DNA of 64,000 nucleotides, taken from contig NZ_JABMKY010000021.1 in the NCBI RefSeq assembly GCF_013204845.1, positions 1-64,000 of the forward strand, given 5' to 3'. How positions within the stretch are numbered: position 1 is the first letter of the stretch; the number at the start of each line of letters is the position of its first letter. Origin of the DNA: Paenibacillus qinlingensis. GTDB taxonomy: Bacteria; Bacillota; Bacilli; Paenibacillales; NBRC-103111. This document shows positions 1 to 9,100 of this stretch, in pieces. Position numbers and translations under genes: made by a program. Below the pieces are notes generated by a model, which saw nothing but the letters and a program-made list of their open reading frames with translations, was not told where the DNA came from and made no database searches.

Positions 1-62
1 TCCTTTCCCTCAAGGTACCTTCTTGCAGCTTGTATTTTTTCTTGTGGTGTTAATTTGGACAT
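1..62 (-). CDS. IS3-family transposase OrfA, N-terminal fragment (cut by window start)
   Basis: Reading from an ATG at 60-62 gives 20 complete codons, MSKLTPQEKIQAARRYLEGK, before the window ends. This is the characteristic start of IS150-group OrfA proteins, the helix-turn-helix subunit that binds the element's ends and is normally joined to the OrfB integrase by a -1 frameshift. A GAGGTG ribosome site lies about 10 bases upstream, inside the inner arm of the hairpin at 70-118. Whether the gene is intact cannot be judged from this fragment. Confidence 0.7.
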   Translation of the reverse strand, partial: MSKLTPQEKIQAARRYLEGK

Positions 63-119
63 ATAGAAAAACTGCACCTCCAATTGTTAGATTGTGTCTA
101 ACAATTGGGGTGCAGTTCA
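1..119 (-). mobile_element. End of an IS3-family (IS150-group) insertion sequence
   Basis: Read on the minus strand from 119, the sequence begins TGAACTGCACCCCAATTG, which has the TG..CTG..CCCC..TT-type end typical of IS150-group inverted repeats. It is followed by a second, inverted copy of the same bases (70-91 against 97-118), making a hairpin, and then by the ribosome site and start of a transposase-like reading frame at 62. The element continues off the left edge, so its other end and any target duplication cannot be seen. Family placement rests on the end sequence and the orfA start together. Confidence 0.75.
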
Positions 120-168
120 TTCGGGACGGTCTTTTTGACGTCGCGGTGTCGTCAGAGAGGCAAGCTCT

Positions 169-351
169 TAACGGACATGGATGCCGCTATTTCATATAAA
201 CACTGGCAGTCATGGTGATAACGGACAGGTGTGACGCTATTTGGTAAAAAGGAGCAAGTTGGACTAGCAAAATGGTGGGATAGCGTCGCTGCTGTCCGTA
301 AGATCAGAAAAAGGCGCATATAGTGTGGAATAACGTCTCCCTTGTCCGTTA
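169..351. repeat. Intergenic repeat set: two direct then two inverted copies, 50-bp spacing
   Basis: Four copies of a 22-24 bp unit with consensus TAACGGACA-N6-GACGCTATTT. Copies at 169-192 and 219-242 lie on the plus strand exactly 50 bp apart. Copies at about 279-300 and 329-351 are on the minus strand, again 50 bp apart. The set fills the space between the IS end and the terminator of the minus-strand protease gene. No coding potential is seen. The same arrangement with other sequences occurs at 57645-57821 and 61045-61229. Confidence 0.75.
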
Positions 352-411
352 GGTTACGGGGAAGGCAATGGGGATGAGGGAGGCAAGCTTGTGTGAGGAA
401 AAGCGCGTTGC

Positions 412-457
412 AAAAAAACCATGGAAGACGGCCAAATGGCCGCTTTCCATGGTTTTT
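412..457 (-). terminator. Bidirectional intrinsic terminator of the SLH protease gene
   Basis: Long inverted repeat: AAAAACCATGGAA and TTCCATGGTTTTT form the outer stem and GGCC/GGCC the inner stem around a short loop, with A and T runs at both ends. It lies 25 bp past the stop codon of the minus-strand gene ending at 482. Confidence 0.85.
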
Positions 458-481
458 TGTAGTGGGCTTAGAGCGCAGCCC

Positions 482-3400
482 TTATTGTACTTTGTCCAAC
501 AATCGGTAAATCACAACCGCGGCCTGTGCTCTAGAAGCATTATCCGCAGGAGCGAATTGTCCTCCTGTTGTTCCGCTGAGTAGACCTAAGGCTGAAGCGA
601 TTCGGACGTAGGATCTAGCCCATGTACTGATCGTGCCTTCATCGGCATATTTGACCTCTTGTGTGGTGACGATATCTGCAAGCTTTTTACCTGCGGCATG
701 TAAATAGGCATTAACCATGGTGAGGGCCATTTGTTCCCGCGTGATAGGCGCATCCGGAACAAAGGTTTGCTCGCTCATGCCGCTGATAATACCCGCAGAA
801 TAGGCCGCATAGACGGAATTCCGATACCAAGCATCTGCAGATATATCTTGGAATATGGCGGCATGATCACTTTGCTGTAATTTTAACGCTTTAGCGATGA
901 TGGTGACGAATTGTGCTCTTGTCAATGTGGTATCAGGTTGGAAGGAGTCTTGATCGATGCCATCGATAATTCCTTTGCCAGCCAAGTTTTCAATTTCTTT
1001 TTGTGCCCAATGATCCTTAATGTCCTTAAGGATTGTCTCGTTTTGCTTCTCAAGAACGGCATATTTGGAGAAATGAGCAAGTGAAGCCGTCATGGTGCCA
1101 TCCGCATTGAGGGAGCCACCGATTGGCGTCCAAGCACCTTGTGCTTCATCGTAAACATAGACGCTTAGTTTATGAACATCTTTGACCTTTTTCGTATCAA
1201 AAGGAATGGTGACTTTCACAGGTGAAGCAAATGTACTGATTTTCGACCCATCCTCGGTTACGGAAAAATCATAAATAGCGGATGCTGATGTGAAATTCGG
1301 GATGGCTGTAGTAGACTTGCTCGATGTGAACAGAATTTTGCTAGTCGAAAGCTTGATCGGCCAAGCATTTGGCGGAATCTGCATGTTGATATCATTAGAC
1401 GCGATAACGATCGGTCTGTTCATTTGCGAAGCCTTTTGAACAATATCAGCGTCGATCTCGACGGAGAGGATGTCCACTTTTTCCTTCGTTGTAGCATCCA
1501 AGGTTAAGTCAGACAAAGCTTTATTTAATTGGATTAATAAATCAACGTGTGCGGGTTTGAACTCATAGGTCATTTTCCCATCGGCATTGAGGAAGGGAGG
1601 TTGTTGTGAGCTGCCACCGCCGCCTCCACCACCACCACCACCTGCGTTAGGAGTAATCGTATACAGATAATAAGTATTATCGCTGAAAACATTGTTATGA
1701 TAAGTGGCAACTGTTAAGGAAGTATCTTCACTAAACTTAAGCTCACCACCAGATATAGGGAACGTCGATATGATTGCTGCTTTATTCTTCTGCTCGATCT
1801 TATAGTAAATAGTTCCAGTTGTATAAGGAGAAGTGAGTGTGACTGTTTGTGTTCCTCTATATGCACCAGGTTGTAAGCTAACTAAAGGTGTGTTAGGTGG
1901 GCTATAGAAAGAAATCAGGTTTGAACGATGGTACGCTACACCGCCTGTTGGAAGTGGTTCTTCCCATGTTCCGAACATATAGAAGTTATGAACAGGATCA
2001 ACATTACTCATCGTAGCAGCTAACTGCTTTTGACCGTTAAGAAGCGGTGCCCAAGATGGCGTTGCAACAAAAGCATATGGTCCATCTAGTTCCCTAATAA
2101 TGCTAGTTTCATTGTAGGCTTTGGAATTAAGATATACCGAATAAGTGACATTCACGATGTCATCATGAATATCCACTAATTTAAAGTTATAACTGAGAGT
2201 AGGGTTTGTAGGGAAATTAAATGCTACGGCAGGTGACAATTGCAACCTAGGCACTTCAAAGGCACGGATGCCGTTAATAAGACCGTCGCCATATGCCATC
2301 TTTTGTGAAACATAGTTAAAGGGATAATGGTTGGATGGTTCATAAATATTCGGCTGTAAAGAAAGTAGATTCTCTGGTTGTGCTGACGTTTGAAGAATGA
2401 GCCGTATATCTTCTGCATCCAGATCTGGATTAGCTGCTTTCAATAAAGCAGCAAGTCCTGCAACAAAAGGCGTAGCCATGGATGTTCCTGACTTATAATC
2501 ATAGCTGTTACCAATAATCGTACTATAGATATTAATGCCTGGTGCAACGAGATCTATTTTGCCTATATTAGAGAAATCCGCGATGGCATAACTTAGATCA
2601 GTTAGTTGGGCAATAGCGCCAACGCTGATAACTTCTTCATAAGCTGCTGGGTAGCTAGTAAAATAGGCAGTACGGTGGGTATCTGTGGTATCCCAAGGTT
2701 GCGTAGTGTATTGCCCAATTTCGTCCTTCGTCCAATTATTGCTGTCGTTGCCAGAAGCCGAAACAATCACAGTACCTTGATCATGAACTTTTTTAATAAT
2801 GTCGTGCAAGGCAATACTGTCTGCATAACTGCCCAAACTCATATTGATCACATCAACTGGATGGGCGAGTACGTGTTGGAAAGCTTGGTACAAATAGCTC
2901 GTATCTCCTCCACCAGTACTATCAAGAACTTTAAGTGGCATGATCTGGACGCCATGAGCGACACCTACATCAGCCCCGCCATAAGGTTGCGCTGCAATAA
3001 TCCCTGAAACATGTGTGCCATGACCATTATCATCTTGCGCATTGTTATCTTTGTTTACAAAGTCGTAACCTTGGATTATAGAATTTTGTAGGGCTGGATG
3101 TGTCATATCAATACCCGTATCCATCACGGCCACTGTGACATTCTGATTCTTTGTGAGATCAGAGTAGGTGCCCATTTGATCAACATGAGCCGCACGTTTC
3201 CCCCAAGTTTTCTTGTATGCCGAAGTTCCGGTATAGACCGATTGTGAGACAGTGGGTACTATATCCGTAGCTACTTCTGTCGCAATTAAATGCACCTTAT
3301 AAACCGGCTCCGCATACTCCACATTCGGGTCCTTTTGAAGCTCAGCAAGCTTATCCGAGACAGAAAGCTCATTCCCGAAGTTGACCGTTGTCCACGAAGA

Positions 3401-3625
3401 AGCGGAGCGCGCGGACAATGACTGGATGCCGTTAGCAGCAGGCTGCTGCTTGTATTTCACGAGAACCTTCCCCGGAACGATGTCGCTCTCATTGAAGGAA
3501 GGCACCGTGGATGTGCTGGCTTGATCATTCGGTTCTTGAGCAAATCCGAGTGTTCCAAGTGAGAGATTGAAGACGGTAAAGAGTGAAACGAGTGCAAGAA
3601 GTAACTTTCTTTTATACAAAACCAT
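482..3625 (-). CDS. Secreted subtilisin-like (S8) serine protease with three SLH domains
   Basis: A 1047-residue exported peptidase anchored to the cell wall. Residues 1-29 are a signal peptide ending in AFAQ-like sequence. Residues 47-115 resemble an inhibitor-type propeptide. The catalytic domain (about 140-470) has all three triad motifs: Asp169 in MDTG, His202 in GHGTHV and Ser382 in GTSMATP, with oxyanion Asn293 in SGND. A segment near 620-690 resembles the chitobiase C-terminal fold. A run of ten glycines follows, then an all-beta region, then three SLH repeats from about 868 to the end, which bind pyruvylated wall polymer. A GGGGG ribosome site precedes ATG 3625. It stands alone, with its own terminator at 412-457. 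Substrate is unknown. It could process surface proteins or supply nutrients. Confidence 0.93.
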   Translation of the reverse strand: MVLYKRKLLLALVSLFTVFNLSLGTLGFAQEPNDQASTSTVPSFNESDIVPGKVLVKYKQQPAANGIQSLSARSASSWTTVNFGNELSVSDKLAELQKDPNVEYAEPVYKVHLIATEVATDIVPTVSQSVYTGTSAYKKTWGKRAAHVDQMGTYSDLTKNQNVTVAVMDTGIDMTHPALQNSIIQGYDFVNKDNNAQDDNGHGTHVSGIIAAQPYGGADVGVAHGVQIMPLKVLDSTGGGDTSYLYQAFQHVLAHPVDVINMSLGSYADSIALHDIIKKVHDQGTVIVSASGNDSNNWTKDEIGQYTTQPWDTTDTHRTAYFTSYPAAYEEVISVGAIAQLTDLSYAIADFSNIGKIDLVAPGINIYSTIIGNSYDYKSGTSMATPFVAGLAALLKAANPDLDAEDIRLILQTSAQPENLLSLQPNIYEPSNHYPFNYVSQKMAYGDGLINGIRAFEVPRLQLSPAVAFNFPTNPTLSYNFKLVDIHDDIVNVTYSVYLNSKAYNETSIIRELDGPYAFVATPSWAPLLNGQKQLAATMSNVDPVHNFYMFGTWEEPLPTGGVAYHRSNLISFYSPPNTPLVSLQPGAYRGTQTVTLTSPYTTGTIYYKIEQKNKAAIISTFPISGGELKFSEDTSLTVATYHNNVFSDNTYYLYTITPNAGGGGGGGGGGSSQQPPFLNADGKMTYEFKPAHVDLLIQLNKALSDLTLDATTKEKVDILSVEIDADIVQKASQMNRPIVIASNDINMQIPPNAWPIKLSTSKILFTSSKSTTAIPNFTSASAIYDFSVTEDGSKISTFASPVKVTIPFDTKKVKDVHKLSVYVYDEAQGAWTPIGGSLNADGTMTASLAHFSKYAVLEKQNETILKDIKDHWAQKEIENLAGKGIIDGIDQDSFQPDTTLTRAQFVTIIAKALKLQQSDHAAIFQDISADAWYRNSVYAAYSAGIISGMSEQTFVPDAPITREQMALTMVNAYLHAAGKKLADIVTTQEVKYADEGTISTWARSYVRIASALGLLSGTTGGQFAPADNASRAQAAVVIYRLLDKVQ

Positions 3626-3726
3626 GACATCCCCCTAGTAAATGTAATATAAATACGAAAAAAAAGATTCATTTCATATTTTACATGTTGATAGGGGAGG
3701 TTTATGTCGGAATATGTCGACGTTCT

Positions 3727-5127
3727 CTAAATATTCGATAAAACACTGGGTTGGGTCGCGTTCAAGCGACGGTTCTGTCTGCCGAACGAGATATAATACA
3801 GACCGAGAATAACAAGCTGAGAACCGAGCAACACGACATAGATATTGCTAAAAATAATGCCAGATCCGTGGCTGAATAGTGGATTCCAGCTAGACATGGA
3901 AGTCGATCCTAGATCGACGGCTTTGCTGTACAGTCCGATGGCGATACCTTGCCCAATGAAATTGGCCATCGATATCATACCCATACCCACGCCGACCTGA
4001 TCTGCCGGCAGTGTTCGAGAAACCGAATTATTCACAGCAATGACGATGAAGGACTGCCCTACATTGCCAAGAACTAGGAAAACGGCAATGAGCAGCGGCG
4101 AGCTGCCAGTAAATGTGGTGAGCAGAACGAAACAGGCCAGCAATAAGCTGGAAGCCATGTAGGCCACATACGAGTTACCTTTGGCATCGGCCAGCTTGCC
4201 GCCTCTACGGCCAAATAGCGCAGATGCAGCGGCGGCAGGAACCAAGGCAAAGCCAATCCATACGGAAGGCAACTGTTGAACATCCGTTAGCAGCAAGGGA
4301 CTAAGTACATAGAGTGAGCAGCAGCTTCCGCTTATGAGGAACGAGAGGGTAAGCCCGATCGTATATTTTCGATTTTGAAATAGTTTCGGTGCAATAAAAG
4401 GCTCACCCGCGGTGCGAATCCGCACCATGAATAATCCAAGAACGAGCAGTGCACCGAGTATAAGCCAGAAGCCATTCGTCACGCTGAGCAGGAGTAAAGC
4501 AATGGTGACACCTAACAAACCGCCGCCAATCCAGTCGAATTTGCTTGAACTTACGGGCTGTTCATTGCCTAGGTATTTTCGGTAAAAGGGAAGTGCGACC
4601 AGCACAACGAGAGATACGGCGAACAACCAACGCCAGTGTAGTGTGCTAATAATGAGGGCTGCAATCACGGGCCCAAGGGCATTACCAAAAGCTAGGCCGA
4701 CAGCTGTCATGCCAAGTGCTGCCCCTCTTCGCTCCGGAGCGAAGTAGCGTAATGGGATAATCATAGCAATCGCCGGAATGACTGCGGCACCAGCGGCTTG
4801 CATGCATCGGCCGACCAGCGCCATGCCAAATGTTTGCGACGTCAGTCCGATTACGGAGCCTAGTGCGAATAGAAGGAGTCCGAACGTAACTAAATCTTTT
4901 AATCTGTAGCGGTCAGCGAGCTTCCCATATGTAACGGCGCCAATGGCGTAGATCATGATATAGGCAGAAGATAACCAGCTTACTTGGGCTATCGTCAGCG
5001 CAAATTCTTTACTGATTTTTGGGAGGGCTATGTTGAACATAACGCCGCTCATCATGGATAAGGTCATGGTGAACATGAGCACACGCATTAATTTGTCAGC
5101 GGTTTGCAGTGGTGCTTTGGCTGTCAT
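3727..5127 (-). CDS. MFS drug-efflux transporter (DHA2/14-TM type)
   Basis: A 466-residue membrane protein with 12-14 hydrophobic helices. It shows the MFS motif A-like GKLADRYRLKD after helix 2 and the antiporter-type G-rich helix 5 (GLAFGNALGPVIA), typical of proton-coupled drug exporters related to Tet(L)/LmrB. It is the second gene of a minus-strand pair with the TetR regulator at 5191-5781, 63 bp apart. That gap holds its own near-palindromic operator (5156-5173). This makes drug-inducible expression likely. The exported compound cannot be told from sequence. Ribosome site AAGGAAG precedes ATG 5127. Confidence 0.9.
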   Translation of the reverse strand: MTAKAPLQTADKLMRVLMFTMTLSMMSGVMFNIALPKISKEFALTIAQVSWLSSAYIMIYAIGAVTYGKLADRYRLKDLVTFGLLLFALGSVIGLTSQTFGMALVGRCMQAAGAAVIPAIAMIIPLRYFAPERRGAALGMTAVGLAFGNALGPVIAALIISTLHWRWLFAVSLVVLVALPFYRKYLGNEQPVSSSKFDWIGGGLLGVTIALLLLSVTNGFWLILGALLVLGLFMVRIRTAGEPFIAPKLFQNRKYTIGLTLSFLISGSCCSLYVLSPLLLTDVQQLPSVWIGFALVPAAAASALFGRRGGKLADAKGNSYVAYMASSLLLACFVLLTTFTGSSPLLIAVFLVLGNVGQSFIVIAVNNSVSRTLPADQVGVGMGMISMANFIGQGIAIGLYSKAVDLGSTSMSSWNPLFSHGSGIIFSNIYVVLLGSQLVILGLYYISFGRQNRRLNATQPSVLSNI

Positions 5128-5155
5128 AAAAAGGCACTTCCTTTCAAGAAAAGAC

Positions 5156-5173
5156 TGTCAGTACTTACTGTCA
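5156..5173 (-). promoter_or_regulatory. Second TetR-type operator, between regulator and efflux gene
   Basis: TGTCAGT and ACTGTCA flank ACTT. It differs from the perfect operator at 5804-5827 by one base in the right half. It sits about 30 bp before the MFS start, so the efflux gene can be controlled separately from, or in addition to, the regulator promoter. Confidence 0.7.
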
Positions 5174-5190
5174 TCAATGCGAGAAAAAAA

Positions 5191-5781
5191 CTAGGGCCGT
5201 AAAGCCCTAGCAAATAACTGGATACTCTCTTGCACGAAGGGGGCTAAGGTAATGCCAGGATAGCTTTTCTGACTATCTAAATCATTCATGAAAGCCCCGA
5301 AATGCATCATAATAAAGGTAAAGGCATGCAGCTCAGGATTCGTTGCGACGATTTTCCCTTTTGCGGACATGTCGATGAAATAATTGGTCAATATCTCAAG
5401 CAGCTGTTGAGGATGCTTCTGGGTACGAGTGCGAAAGCCGGGTAATTGGCCCTCATCTTCTTTGAGCGAGATTTGAATCATTTTCCGATTCCTATTCATG
5501 ATTTCATGATAGGTCGTGCTCACGAGTAGAAGATCCGTCTCCAAATCCCAGACGAGCTTCTCGGCAAATAGTTTCTTCATCTCTTCCGCATAATGATAAC
5601 GGTCGAAAGCCGCTTCGAGAAGTTTCTGTTTCGTGCCAAAATGGCGAAATAAGGTCTTCTCGCTGAGACCAGCCGCGGTGGCGATTTCCAGCGTCGTTAC
5701 CCCGTTGTAGCCTTTTTCCGCGATCAAATGGAGTGCTGCTAATAGCAGTTTATCGCTGCTTCCCATCTTGCTGGTGTCCAT
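5191..5781 (-). CDS. TetR/AcrR-family transcriptional repressor of the adjacent efflux gene
   Basis: A 196-residue protein. Residues about 10-58 form the TetR helix-turn-helix (ALHLIAEKGYNGVTTLEIA followed by AGLSEKTLFRHF); the rest is the helical ligand-binding domain. An AGAGGG ribosome site precedes ATG 5781. Upstream lies a perfect 10+4+10 bp palindrome at 5804-5827 and a second copy lies ahead of the MFS gene, so autoregulation plus control of the exporter is the natural reading. The inducer is unknown. Confidence 0.92.
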   Translation of the reverse strand: MDTSKMGSSDKLLLAALHLIAEKGYNGVTTLEIATAAGLSEKTLFRHFGTKQKLLEAAFDRYHYAEEMKKLFAEKLVWDLETDLLLVSTTYHEIMNRNRKMIQISLKEDEGQLPGFRTRTQKHPQQLLEILTNYFIDMSAKGKIVATNPELHAFTFIMMHFGAFMNDLDSQKSYPGITLAPFVQESIQLFARALRP

Positions 5782-5803
5782 AGCGTTATCCCTCTTCCGA
5801 ACA

Positions 5804-5827
5804 AAATGTCAGTACTCACTGACATTT
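5804..5827. promoter_or_regulatory. TetR-type operator (perfect palindrome)
   Basis: Arms AAATGTCAGT and ACTGACATTT separated by ACTC, ending 23 bp before the regulator start at 5781. The same half-site recurs at 5156-5173, which supports recognition by the TetR protein encoded between them. Confidence 0.8.
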
Positions 5828-5960
5828 ATTTTAAACGGGTTAGACGTTATAGTCAATGAGGATTTCAGATTAAGCTTGCTAACGTGCTGCCATCGAAAAC
5901 TAGAATGCTCATAAATGGGTATGAAAGGTTCTCATGTGTTAAAAAAAGTGCATTAAATCG

Positions 5961-5993
5961 AAAGAGAACCCTGTAACAACGGGGTTCTCTTTT
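5961..5993. terminator. Orphan intrinsic-terminator-like hairpin upstream of the lyase promoter
   Basis: AAAGAGAACCC and GGGTTCTCTTT form an 11-bp stem around a short loop, followed by TTATT. No plus-strand gene precedes it, so it may insulate the following promoter or be left over from a lost gene. A hairpin of very similar sequence (GAAACCCCGT stem) sits in the same place ahead of the second promoter copy at 12348-12383. Confidence 0.55.
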
Positions 5994-6021
5994 ATTGATC
6001 ATCTCTTATTTGCGCAGCAAT

Positions 6022-6060
6022 AATTGGTCATTGTCACGGAAGAAGCGGTCAGGTACGATC
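6022..6060 (+). promoter_or_regulatory. Promoter of the PL8 lyase gene, shared block with the transporter promoter
   Basis: TTGTCA (6031-6036), 17-bp spacer and TACGAT (6054-6059) form a plausible sigma-A promoter. ATTGGTCATTGTC and TCAGGTACGATCG around it are repeated almost unchanged at 12410-12448 ahead of the ABC-transporter genes, with a spacer one base longer. The shared block just upstream of the -35 is the likely site for the AraC-type activator encoded between them. Confidence 0.65.
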
Positions 6061-6157
6061 GGATATGTGCAAGACCAGAAGACTTAACCTACATAAGGAA
6101 AAGAAAGTTGTTCCATAATCTTTAGGCTGGATAGAATGAGATCGGGAGGATGAATTG

Positions 6158-9100
6158 ATGAAGAAGGTTAAAAAGAAAGTGAGTATGCTGATAGCTGCTA
6201 ATTTGCTTTTTAGTGTGGTTGCCTCATCTGTTCCATTTTATGAAAGCGCAACCAAAAGGGCTGAAGCCGCTGCGGTGAATCTGATGACGAACGGGAGTTT
6301 CGAGCAGGCGACAACGGCCACGGATATGAATTGGAGCAGTGTAAATGCTCCCGCGGGTTGGGGGCTATGGATTCCTACTGGAAGCGGGAAGGCTCCAAAC
6401 AAAACCGTGAATGTTACGCTGGATATGGCGACAGCTCATGAGGGTAGCAAGTCGGTATTGGTAGATGCATTTGCAACAAGCAGAGTCTCTATTAATCAGA
6501 CGGTAACAACGGTGACCGCGGGTAAATCCTACCGATTGAAAATGTGGTTAAAAACAGAGAATGTGTCAGGTACAGGAGCATACTTCAGAACACAATTTTA
6601 TAACACAAGCAAAGTTGGAGACGGTCCTTCAACCGCCAAATTGTTAGGTACGAACGATTGGACGATGCAGCAAGTGTTTATGACGATACCAACGAATGCA
6701 ACTAAATTGGTCATCGAACCATTTCTTGAGACAGGGATGGGGAAAGTATGGTTCGATGAAGTAAGTCTGGAGGAATATAACGGAGTAACAGGAATTGCTT
6801 TAGACCCAAGCGCGATATCTATGACGAAAGATACAACGACTACGCTCGCAGCGGCGCTCACTCCGACGAACGCAGTGGATAGAACGGTGATGTGGACTTC
6901 CAGCAATCCGGATGCAGTCATAGTGGACAGCAATGGAAAAGTGACGGCAGTAGGTGTTGGAACGGCAACGATTACCGTTTCAACACCTGATGGGACGATT
7001 TCAGCACAATGTACAATTAACGTTGAATCAGCGGAAATGGCAGCATCATACAGTGCGCTTAGACAGAAATGGGCCGATAAATTAACAGGAGGTACTCTGT
7101 TCAATCCTGCGGATTCGGATATGGCCGCTAATCTCGCTAAACTGGCAGATAGTGTATCGAATGCAGCTCAAACTGGCTTCTGGGATCGGTTAAATAAAGC
7201 GGGTAATCGGACACATGTATGGAGCGATTTGACGAGTACAACCGATTCGAGCCAGATTAGCACGGCTTACGGTCGTTTAAAAACGATGGCAACAGCTTAT
7301 TCCATGCCAGGGACTCCCTTGTATCAGAATACTTCCCTGCGAGATGATATCGTAAGCGCTATGGAATGGATGTATACGAACCGGTATAACGAAAACAAAA
7401 GTCCATACGGAAATTGGTGGGACTGGGAGATCGGGGTCCCGCAAACCTTGAATGATCTCATCGTGCTCATGTACGGGCAATTGACTCAGGGGCAGATCAC
7501 CAAGTTTATTAAGCCGATTGATAAGTTTTGTCCAGATCCGAAGGTGGGTTCCGTTCTTGGTGTCAAAGGAGTCAAAATGACGGGAGCTAATTTGCTGGAT
7601 AAAGCACTGGTTGCTACGGTTCGGGGTGTGATCGGAAATAACAGTGCCAAGATCATTCAAGGGCGGGATGCGATAGGTCCGGAATTTGTTTATGCAGATC
7701 ATGGGGATGGCGTTTATGAAGACGGTTCACTTGTTCAACATACCAATATTGCTTATACAGCGGGATACGGAGCAGTTTGGCTAAGCCGAGCCGCTGATAT
7801 GACGTACTTGTTGAACGTTTCCCCGTGGCCGGTAACAGATCCTAACGTCAATAACGTATACAAATGGGTGTCAGATACGTTTGAGCCGGTGATTTACAAA
7901 GGCCTCTATATGGATATGGTCAATGGCAGAGGCATGTCTAGGCAAGCTTCAGGCAGTGCAAGAGGAACGATTACAACGTTGCTTCGCTTAGCCGAAGGGG
8001 CGCCAGCGGATGTAGCGTTATCCATTAAGCGTATGGCGAGCGAGTGGATCTTGTCGGATACGACATATAGTAATTATTTCGATGGATTATCTGTCTACGA
8101 ATTGAGTCTTGTGAAAAATCTCCTAAACGATGCCGCAATTCAGTCAAGAGGTGAATTGATCAAAAACCAGGTGTTTGCTGGGATGGACCGTGTTGTCCAT
8201 TTGCGCGAGGGGTACGGTTTTGGAATCAGCATGTTCTCCGATCGGATCTCAGCGTTTGAAAAAGGCAATAACGAGAATTTAAAAGGTTGGTATACGGGAA
8301 TTGGTATGACGTACCTTTACGATCAAGATCTGGGCCAATATCGCAATGATTTCTGGCCAACTGTAGATTCATTCCGGTTGCCAGGAACGACAACAAATGG
8401 CTCAGGCAAAGGCGTGACGCCAGGTGAATGGACCTCGTACATGAATGCGAAAGAGTGGGTGGGAGGATCGACAATTGACGGGCTTTACGGCGTGTCTGGG
8501 ATGGATTTTTCCTTGACGAAAGTGACCGGAAGCGACCTGCAAGGCAAAAAGTCGTGGTTTCTGTTCGATGATGAAATCGTCGCATTAGGCGCAGGCATAT
8601 CAAGCAGTAAAACTGGACCACAGCCAGTAGAAACGATTATTGATAACCGTAAATTGAGTAATGCGGGGGATAATGTGCTCACCGTGAATGGAGCAGCCAA
8701 ACCAACTCAGCTTGGTTGGTCGGAAACGATGGAGAACGTTAACTGGGCTCATTTAGCCGGGAATATGCCGGGAACGGATATTGGCTATTATTTCCCAGAA
8801 GCGGCCAACGTTTATGGATTGCGCGAAGCGAGAACAGGCAAATGGAGCGACATTAACAGCGGTCAATCGGCGACGCCAATCACTCGGAATTACATGAGCT
8901 TGGCCTTTGAACACGGGGCAACGCCTTCGAATGCTTCCTATTCGTACGTGATGCTGCCGCATAAAGATACTGCAGCTACTCAGCTTTACAGCAATGCGCC
9001 AGATGTTGATGTATTAAGTAATACGACAGATGTACACGCGGTTAAAGAGAAGAAGCTCGGGATTACCGCTGCGAATTTCTGGCATCCAGGAACGGTCGAT

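Noticed and set aside
368..583. 71-codon plus-strand frame across the terminator
   Set aside because: It overlaps the protease gene end and its terminator hairpin; the product is arbitrary.
5961..5993. Riboswitch or attenuator before the PL8 gene
   Set aside because: Only a single hairpin is seen and it lies upstream of the likely promoter at 6031-6059, so it would not be in the lyase transcript.
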